Notes under the pieces: model-generated
What the model was told of the DNA's origin: nothing
The model's database searches: none
The model's input: the letters and a program-made list of their open reading frames with translations, nothing else
In this document: one piece after another, positions 50,201-55,872 of the stretch
How positions within the stretch are numbered: the stretch's first letter is position 1
Layout of the letters: each line of letters opens with the position of its first letter
From: Ignavibacteriota bacterium
GTDB taxonomy: Bacteria; Bacteroidota; Ignavibacteria; Tepidaquicellales; Tepidaquicellaceae
DNA: 55,872 nucleotides
Reading direction: 5' to 3'
NCBI GenBank assembly: GCA_026390735.1
Contig: JAPLFJ010000056.1
Coordinates: forward strand, 1-55,872
Translations under genes and position numbers: made by a program

Positions 50201-52993
50201 ATGAAAAGGGCATTATTTACTATCTTGTTTGCCATATCCATCTTCACTTTTAGCGAACTGTCGGCGCAGTCTGTTAAAGGTAAGATTCTTGATGCAAATA
50301 ATTCTGAACCGCTTGTCGGTGCAACCGTGAAGGTTGTAGGGACGAATCACGGTGCTATTGCTGATTTAGACGGCACGTATCAAATCGATGGTCTGATACC
50401 TGGTAACTACGACATTAAGGTTTCATACATCGGGTATGACGATAAGACAATCAAAAACGTTCAGGTCAAATCAAATGAATTTGTGAAACTAGATATTGTT
50501 TTGCAGATTGATGGTCTGACTACAGATGTTATCGTAGTTGAATCAAATACTTCTCTTGCGAATGAACAGGCGCTTCTGGTCGAGCAGAAAAATTCTGACA
50601 AAGTTCAGGATGGCATTTCTGAACAGCAGATTAAAAGGGCTCCCGATGCTGCGGCATCTGATGTTCTGAAAAGGGTAACTGGTATTTCCATAGTATCTGA
50701 TAAATACGTGTTTGTCAGGGGTACTTCTGAAAGATACAATAACACAACTTTAAACGGCGTGCTTATTCCATCTACCGACCCTGATAAAAAAGCGTTCTCG
50801 TTTGACCTGTTTCCGTCAAACCTTCTGGAAAATATTATCATTTCTAAAACATTTACACCGGATTTAACCGCTAATTTCTCGGGTGGGTTAGTTCAGATTA
50901 CAACGAAAGACTTTCCGGATGCATTCACTTACAATGTAGGTGTAAGTTCTGCTTTCACAACCGGTACAAGCACCGAAACATTCATGGATTATAATGCAAG
51001 CGAGAAAAAATTTCTAATCTTTAACACCGGAATTGATAACAGCAGAAGTTTGCCGGGAAATTTTCCAACAATGCAATTAAAGAATTCCAATTTTTCAAGG
51101 GAAGAGGTTAGAGATTATGGAAGATCATTCAGCAATAACTGGAATCAGATATCGGACAGAGCCCCTCTTAATTCAGGGTTTCAGTTATCAATCGGGAATT
51201 CATTTAATTTAGGTAAAATGCCTTTTGGTTTTATGGCTGCATATTCTTACAAGTCTTCTTTCTCAAACAAAGATATTTCAAGAAATGACTATAATTCAGA
51301 TTATTCAAAGTTAATCAGTTTAAACGGTAGGAATTCAGAATCTTCATATTTATCGGGAGGCCTTCTTAACCTGAACCTGAAAATTAATGATAGGAATAAA
51401 ATCAGCTCAAAAACAACATTTACCACTAACAGCGAAGATAACACGGAATATTATTCCGGTTTCACAAATCTTAACGATGCATTCGATAAACAGCTATACG
51501 TCACTTCATTCGTTCAGAGATTATTACTTTCAACTCAATTCTTCGGAGAGCACAATATTTCTGCATTAAATAATGCTAATATAGACTGGAAATTGTCTTA
51601 TTCTGAAACTCACAGGGATGAACCGGATAGGAAAACAATGACCTATCAAAGAGAGTTGCAGACAGAAAACCCGTATTATGCTGCTATCAATCCAAACTTC
51701 GGTAATACTTATGCAGGAGGAAGATTCTTCTCAAACTTACAGGATATAAACAGAAGTGCTGCTTTAAACTTTGAAATACCTTTTAAATTTAACGTACCGT
51801 TACTTAATAATGAATTTTCGCAAACAAGAATGAAGCTAGGTGTGTTTGCAAACGGAATTAACAGAAATTTTAGTGCCAGAAACTTCGGTGTCGGTTATTA
51901 CATTGGTATGCCGTTTGATGTGCTGTATCAGCCGATTAGCACTATTTTTAACCAGGAAAACTTTGATGTGAATAAATTGTTTTATGATGAGCTCACAAAT
52001 GAAACAGATAAATATACGGCATCCGATAACAATTATGCTTCATTCTTAATGTTTGATATTCCTGTCAATAAGTTTAGGATGATTATTGGAGCAAGGTATG
52101 AAATAAACGAGCAGAAAGTTTCCACAACAGGAATTATTGGTAATCCCATTTCAAATAGTTTATTCACCAGGGATTTGCTCCCGTCTGTCAACATCCAGTA
52201 TAAACTTACTGAGTCTTCAAATTTAAGGGCTGCATACACACAAACAATAGCAAAGCCGGAACTAAGGGAAATTGCCCCGTATTCATATGTTGACTTTGTT
52301 TCCTACACATCCGTCGTTGGGAATGCAATAGATTTAAGAAGAACACTTGTCAGGAACTTTGACCTCAGGTATGAAATATTCCCGAAAGCAGGTGATATTA
52401 TTTCCGTTTCGGCTTTTTATAAATACATTGATGCTCCAATCGAAGAAGTCTTTATTGCAACAAGTTCAAACAGGATTAAGACATTTCAAAATGCAAAGAA
52501 TGGCGCGGTTAATTATGGCCTGGAAATAGAAACAAGAAAAAACCTTGGTTTCCTGAGCAGACATTTGACGGATTTGTCATTGAACGCAAATGTTACTCTG
52601 GTTAATTCCAAAATTAATCTTGAAAATGTAAGCACTATTGCTACAACCAAAGAAAGAAGAATGCAGGGGCAGTCTCCATATATGATAAACATCGGTCTTT
52701 ATTATGATAATTATAATTTAGGAACAAGCGTAAACCTTACTTATAACAGGTTTGGCGACAGAATTGCTGAAGTTGGTTTAAATGGATTTAATGATATTAG
52801 TGAAAAAGGCAGAGACTTGCTTGATTTTTCAATCTCCAAAAAACTTCTGAGCAGAATCGAACTGAAGTTTGCAATAAAGGATATTCTTGACCAGGATCAG
52901 CTTCTTATTCAGAATGTTATGGGTACTGAGGAAATTGTTCGTGGAATAAAGAGTGGCAGAAGTTATTTGTTTACAGTTTCATACAAATATTAA
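50201..52993 (+). CDS. TonB-dependent receptor with N-terminal CarboxypepD_reg domain
   Basis: 930 residues. Signal peptide (cleaved near ELSAQ), carboxypeptidase-regulatory-like domain at about 24-105 (VKGKILDANNSEPLVGATVK), plug domain at about 140-260 (QQIKRAPDAAASDVLKRVTG; VFVRGTSERYNNTTLNGVLI; ANFSGGLVQITTKDF), then a 22-strand-type barrel ending SGRSYLFTVSYKY with a terminal aromatic residue. It lacks a SusD partner. Given its promoter array and its neighbours PstS and porin, it probably imports a phosphorus compound. It is followed 44 bp later by a T9SS-exported protein gene. Confidence 0.9.
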   Translation: MKRALFTILFAISIFTFSELSAQSVKGKILDANNSEPLVGATVKVVGTNHGAIADLDGTYQIDGLIPGNYDIKVSYIGYDDKTIKNVQVKSNEFVKLDIVLQIDGLTTDVIVVESNTSLANEQALLVEQKNSDKVQDGISEQQIKRAPDAAASDVLKRVTGISIVSDKYVFVRGTSERYNNTTLNGVLIPSTDPDKKAFSFDLFPSNLLENIIISKTFTPDLTANFSGGLVQITTKDFPDAFTYNVGVSSAFTTGTSTETFMDYNASEKKFLIFNTGIDNSRSLPGNFPTMQLKNSNFSREEVRDYGRSFSNNWNQISDRAPLNSGFQLSIGNSFNLGKMPFGFMAAYSYKSSFSNKDISRNDYNSDYSKLISLNGRNSESSYLSGGLLNLNLKINDRNKISSKTTFTTNSEDNTEYYSGFTNLNDAFDKQLYVTSFVQRLLLSTQFFGEHNISALNNANIDWKLSYSETHRDEPDRKTMTYQRELQTENPYYAAINPNFGNTYAGGRFFSNLQDINRSAALNFEIPFKFNVPLLNNEFSQTRMKLGVFANGINRNFSARNFGVGYYIGMPFDVLYQPISTIFNQENFDVNKLFYDELTNETDKYTASDNNYASFLMFDIPVNKFRMIIGARYEINEQKVSTTGIIGNPISNSLFTRDLLPSVNIQYKLTESSNLRAAYTQTIAKPELREIAPYSYVDFVSYTSVVGNAIDLRRTLVRNFDLRYEIFPKAGDIISVSAFYKYIDAPIEEVFIATSSNRIKTFQNAKNGAVNYGLEIETRKNLGFLSRHLTDLSLNANVTLVNSKINLENVSTIATTKERRMQGQSPYMINIGLYYDNYNLGTSVNLTYNRFGDRIAEVGLNGFNDISEKGRDLLDFSISKKLLSRIELKFAIKDILDQDQLLIQNVMGTEEIVRGIKSGRSYLFTVSYKY

Positions 52994-53037
52994 ATATAAA
53001 TAAAAATAAATTAAAAATTAAACAGAAAGGTAAAGAA

Positions 53038-54684
53038 ATGAGAAAACTTATTCTTACATTATTGGTGTCACTGGCTTTTTGCACTTCTATTTATGCACAG
53101 GCCTGGGACTCTACAACATTGAACAACAATAACATTACTTCAAATGTAACTTTAAATGCAGGTACAAAGTACATTATGAAAGGTTTTGTTTACGTAAAAT
53201 CACCTGCAACAATAACAATTCCTGCCGGTACTATCATCTATGGTGATAAATCAACCACAGGAACCTTGATTATCGAAAGAGGCGGAAAAATAAATGCAGT
53301 AGGTACTGCCGCACAGCCAATAGTCTTCACAAGCAGAATTGCTGCGGGTTTAAGAGGACCCGGTGACTGGGGTGGTGTTATTATATTAGGATTAGCAACA
53401 ATAAACACTGTTGGTGGTTCAGATACAGCCGCAATTGAAGGACTTCCTGTCTCTACAGCACCTGCTTATTATGGTGGACATAATGACGATGATAATTCTG
53501 GTATAATGCAGTATGTAAGGATAGAGTTTCCCGGAATTAACTTATCTGGAATCAGCGGTAATGAAATAAACGGATTAACAATGGGTGGAGTTGGAAGAGG
53601 CACAACTCTCGATCACATACAGGTAAGTTACTCTGGTGACGATTCATTCGAGTGGTTTGGTGGAACAGTTAACTGTAAATATTTTATCGCATACAAAGGT
53701 GTTGATGATGATTTCGATACAGATAACGGCTTCAGAGGAAGATGCCAGTATTTTCTTGGAATAAGAGACAGTAACATTGCTGACATTAGTGGTTCAAACG
53801 GATTTGAAAGTGATAATAATGCGAACAATCCAAATAATTTCAATACTCCAAGAACAGCACCAGTCTTTACAAACGTTACTTTTATTGGCCCAAAAAGAAC
53901 TCTGACAACACCTGTAAATCCTAATTTTACAAGATGCGAACATATCAGAAGAAATTCAAAACTTAGTTGCTATAATTCCATATACATGGGATATCCCGTA
54001 GGTATAAGGTTTGACGGAGTTGGTGTTGCCAATGCATTTAATGGTGATTCAATGGCAGTTAAAAATTTAATAATTGCCGGAATGACGACACTTGCCGATA
54101 CAACTGGAATGGCAGGAAACGGTTTTAATGGACCAAACTTTGTAAATACTCCCGCTTTTTCGAATCGTGTTTTAACAAACAACACAGATGTAATGCTCAC
54201 AAATCCGTATGGTTATGAAAATAACGGCAACTGGTTACCTTTAACAGGTTCACCTGCTTTAACAGGTGCTAACTTTACATACCCACAGTTATCAGATCCG
54301 TTCTTTACTGCAACAACATACGTCGGTGCTTTCGGCCCTACAAACTGGACCGCAGGCTGGGCACAGTTTAATCCTATGAATTACAATGTCGGAGTAAATC
54401 AGATATCCTCTGAAGTTCCTTCAGTATATTCATTAAATCAAAACTATCCAAACCCGTTCAACCCGTCAACAAAGATAAACTTCTCAATTCCTAAGTCTTC
54501 AGTAGTTACATTAAAAGTGTTTGACATTACCGGAAGAGAAGTTGCAAATTTGTTAAACGAAAAATTAAACGTTGGAACTTATGAATTTGATTTTAATGCA
54601 AGCAAATTAAACTCAGGAATATATTTCTACAGAATCATTGCAGATGGTTTCACAGCAACAAAGAAAATGATGTTAGTTAAATAA
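53038..54684 (+). CDS. T9SS-exported beta-helix-like protein
   Basis: 548 residues. Signal peptide (CTSIYAQ). The body has right-handed beta-helix-like turns (ATITIPAGTIIYGDKSTTGT, GGKINAVGTAAQPIVFTS, GDWGGVIILG) with Asp-rich loops (GGHNDDDNSGI, GVDDDFDTDNGF) that may bind calcium. The C-terminal type-A T9SS sorting domain (about 460-548) includes NYPNPFNPSTKINFSIPKS, LKVFDITGREVANLL, LNSGIYFYRI and the basic end MMLVK. It is therefore secreted through the type IX system to the surface. It may capture or process ligand for the upstream receptor; that is inference. Confidence 0.88.
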   Translation: MRKLILTLLVSLAFCTSIYAQAWDSTTLNNNNITSNVTLNAGTKYIMKGFVYVKSPATITIPAGTIIYGDKSTTGTLIIERGGKINAVGTAAQPIVFTSRIAAGLRGPGDWGGVIILGLATINTVGGSDTAAIEGLPVSTAPAYYGGHNDDDNSGIMQYVRIEFPGINLSGISGNEINGLTMGGVGRGTTLDHIQVSYSGDDSFEWFGGTVNCKYFIAYKGVDDDFDTDNGFRGRCQYFLGIRDSNIADISGSNGFESDNNANNPNNFNTPRTAPVFTNVTFIGPKRTLTTPVNPNFTRCEHIRRNSKLSCYNSIYMGYPVGIRFDGVGVANAFNGDSMAVKNLIIAGMTTLADTTGMAGNGFNGPNFVNTPAFSNRVLTNNTDVMLTNPYGYENNGNWLPLTGSPALTGANFTYPQLSDPFFTATTYVGAFGPTNWTAGWAQFNPMNYNVGVNQISSEVPSVYSLNQNYPNPFNPSTKINFSIPKSSVVTLKVFDITGREVANLLNEKLNVGTYEFDFNASKLNSGIYFYRIIADGFTATKKMMLVK

Positions 54685-54696
54685 ATGCAATACACA

Positions 54697-54723
54697 GGCG
54701 GTTGTTTTGTAACCGCCCTTTTA
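54697..54723 (+). terminator. Terminator after the T9SS gene
   Basis: GGCGGTT/AACCGCC, 7 bp (54697-54703, 54711-54717), loop GTTTTGT, then CTTTTAAAT. First of two tandem terminators. Confidence 0.85.
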
Positions 54724-54763
54724 AATCAGAGGCTTAAAACCCTTATTCATATTCTCATAGCCG

Positions 54764-54799
54764 AAGAGTCCGTTAGTAAAATAACGGACTCTTTTATTG
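54764..54799 (+). terminator. Second, stronger tandem terminator
   Basis: AAGAGTCCGTTA/TAACGGACTCTT, 12-bp perfect stem (54764-54775, 54782-54793), loop GTAAAA, followed by TTATTGT. It insulates the rightward phosphate-type locus from the leftward phosphoesterase gene. Confidence 0.9.
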
Positions 54800-54844
54800 T
54801 ATAAACAGAATATTGTTGTGGTTTTAAGAATTGATTAATGTCAG

Positions 54845-55594
54845 TTATTTTAACGAATCTGAGATTTTAATTTCACCGTCTTCAGAAATGGTGATGTACG
54901 AAGAAGGTATATCTGTCCAGCAGCCTGTGTTGTAATAAGAAATATTCCTCTCAGGAAAATGTTTGTGCAGTGGCTGATGCGTGTGCCCGCATATGACTGT
55001 ATTGAAGCCTCTGTGTCCGGCATATTCAGCCGCCCTAATGGCAATTTTATTTGCAAGCCTTAACCACCCCTTGCTTTTACCTTTCACCCATCTTGCAAAT
55101 GTTTGTTTCTCACCGCTGAGTCTTTGTATCTTGTCGTATATATACGATGTTATACTGCTGATTATTATGTTCTCATTCAGAAACCTGTCGAACTGATGAC
55201 CGTGTATTGCAAGTAAGTTCTTTTCCTTAATTTGAAAAGAATATTCTTTGTAAACTTTTAAACCCAGAAAGTGTGAGGTGATTCGTGAAAGTCCTTCGTC
55301 GTGGTTTCCTTCCACCCAGATAACTTCCACCTTGTTTTTAGGATTGGAAAGTTTTCTTATGTATGAAAGAAAACTCCAGTGCTCCTTTTTTAACCTGTTG
55401 AAATTCAAATCATCGAATATATCTCCGAGCAGGATTAATCTTTTAAACTTATACTTCTTTAATGTTTCCTTTGCTTCGGTTGGTCTTGCTACTTCAGACC
55501 CGAGGTGTATGTCGGAAAGTATGATTGTGTCAATCTCTGCCTTATTTTGTAAATCAGGTTCTATAGTCTTTGTATTATTTATTATTAATATAAT
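54845..55594 (-). CDS. LpxH-like calcineurin-type phosphoesterase, unusual start
   Basis: The conserved metal-ligand motifs all lie in one frame: DIHLGS (5' part), GDIFDD, EGNHDEG, IHGHQFD and CGHTHQP. This is the UDP-2,3-diacylglucosamine diphosphatase (lipid A step 4) pattern. The first two motifs lie upstream of 55408, where the first TTG occurs. The frame is open back to a TGA at 55601-55603, yet contains no ATG, GTG or TTG before the DIHLGS motif. The ATT at 55592-55594 (or a nearby ATA) is the only start that saves the active site. It lies after two terminators and is transcribed leftward. Confidence 0.8.
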   Translation of the reverse strand: MILIINNTKTIEPDLQNKAEIDTIILSDIHLGSEVARPTEAKETLKKYKFKRLILLGDIFDDLNFNRLKKEHWSFLSYIRKLSNPKNKVEVIWVEGNHDEGLSRITSHFLGLKVYKEYSFQIKEKNLLAIHGHQFDRFLNENIIISSITSYIYDKIQRLSGEKQTFARWVKGKSKGWLRLANKIAIRAAEYAGHRGFNTVICGHTHQPLHKHFPERNISYYNTGCWTDIPSSYITISEDGEIKISDSLK

Positions 55595-55736
55595 AAAGTT
55601 TCAATATGTTTGTGCAAATATAATATTATTTAATCGTTATCATTTATTACATAATAATAAAATGTCTGCAGGCTTTATTTAAAAGCCTTATAAAATTACA
55701 TAATCCGGACTATAAATGAAATAGCGGATACCACAG

Positions 55737-55794
55737 CTGTCCAAAATAAATTAGGAACCATAATAAACCAGCAAGAACAATCTAAATTGGACAG
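55737..55794. other. Inverted repeat CTGTCCAA/TTGGACAG near window end
   Basis: 8-bp inverted repeat at 55737-55744 and 55787-55794 with a 42-nt interior; TTTTG follows the right arm. It lies in 55604-55872, where I see no gene. It could be a weak hairpin or a remnant of an insertion-sequence end; no transposase is present. Confidence 0.3.
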
Positions 55795-55872
55795 TTTTGT
55801 TTAGAATAAATCGTAATTTATAAACAACCCCCCATCAGTTTCTAGAATAATTGATATTGAAATTCTTCTATT

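Noticed and set aside
1-55872. tRNA, rRNA or other standard RNA genes
   Set aside because: No T-loop/anticodon pattern or rRNA segment was recognised by eye in any intergenic region.

Overview
The window reads as a chromosomal segment of an AT-rich Gram-negative bacterium of the Bacteroidota/Chlorobi (FCB) group, most likely an Ignavibacteria-type lineage. The evidence is a type IX secretion sorting domain with the YPNPFNPST motif at 53.0-54.7 kb, TAnnTTTG-type promoters, lipid A/LPS transport genes (outer membrane), bacillithiol synthesis (BshA), and several families typical of the group (DUF2851, DUF4239, GWxTD, DUF6266-like). No tRNA, rRNA, transposase, integrase or CRISPR array was recognised. 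All calls come from reading the sequence and recalling families; no search was run.

Layout. 0-2.3 kb: a hipBA toxin-antitoxin pair surrounded by GC-rich palindromic repeats. 2.9-8.8 kb: an envelope cluster (KdsD, LptC, OstA/LptA-like, LtaS-like membrane sulfatase, GT9 glycosyltransferase). 9-20 kb: bshA, ppk2, then an operon-like run (secreted protein, BamD, thioesterase, ABC ATPase, sigma factor, MutS, methylmalonyl-CoA decarboxylase) ending against a hybrid histidine kinase. 20.4-27.6 kb: RimO, GWxTD protein, DUF58 protein, a TPR lipoprotein, DUF2851, a FemAB/GNAT-like protein. 27.6-29.1 kb: a leftward MqsR-like toxin plus a zinc-finger/HTH/Panacea antitoxin, bracketed by two copies of a two-hairpin REP-like element.

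29.4-41.9 kb is an accessory island, visibly more AT-rich and full of small exported proteins of unknown role. It holds a DUF6266-like gene, a noncoding array of about six 71-bp repeats, a strongly structured candidate RNA with two mutually exclusive foldings and a terminator, two paralogous membrane proteins, a 51-residue zinc-ribbon gene, XAC2610-like exported proteins including a pseudogene copy, SH3, TPR, DUF4349 and Asp-box propeller proteins, and a sigma-like HTH protein behind a good Bacteroidota promoter.

42-55.9 kb returns to core genes (glnA, thyX, DUF4239, proline dehydrogenase, DUF2203, YdcF-like) and then a probable phosphate-starvation locus: PstS, a porin, a TonB-dependent receptor and a T9SS-exported beta-helix-like protein. 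The pstS and receptor promoters each carry five TTAACA-like hexamers at exact 11-bp spacing, the architecture of a Pho box. A calcineurin-type phosphoesterase (LpxH-like) with no ordinary start codon closes the window.

Most notable: the candidate structured RNA (30.88-31.04 kb), an 11 x 11-bp tandem array upstream of glnA, the paired Pho-box-like arrays, and the 71-bp array.
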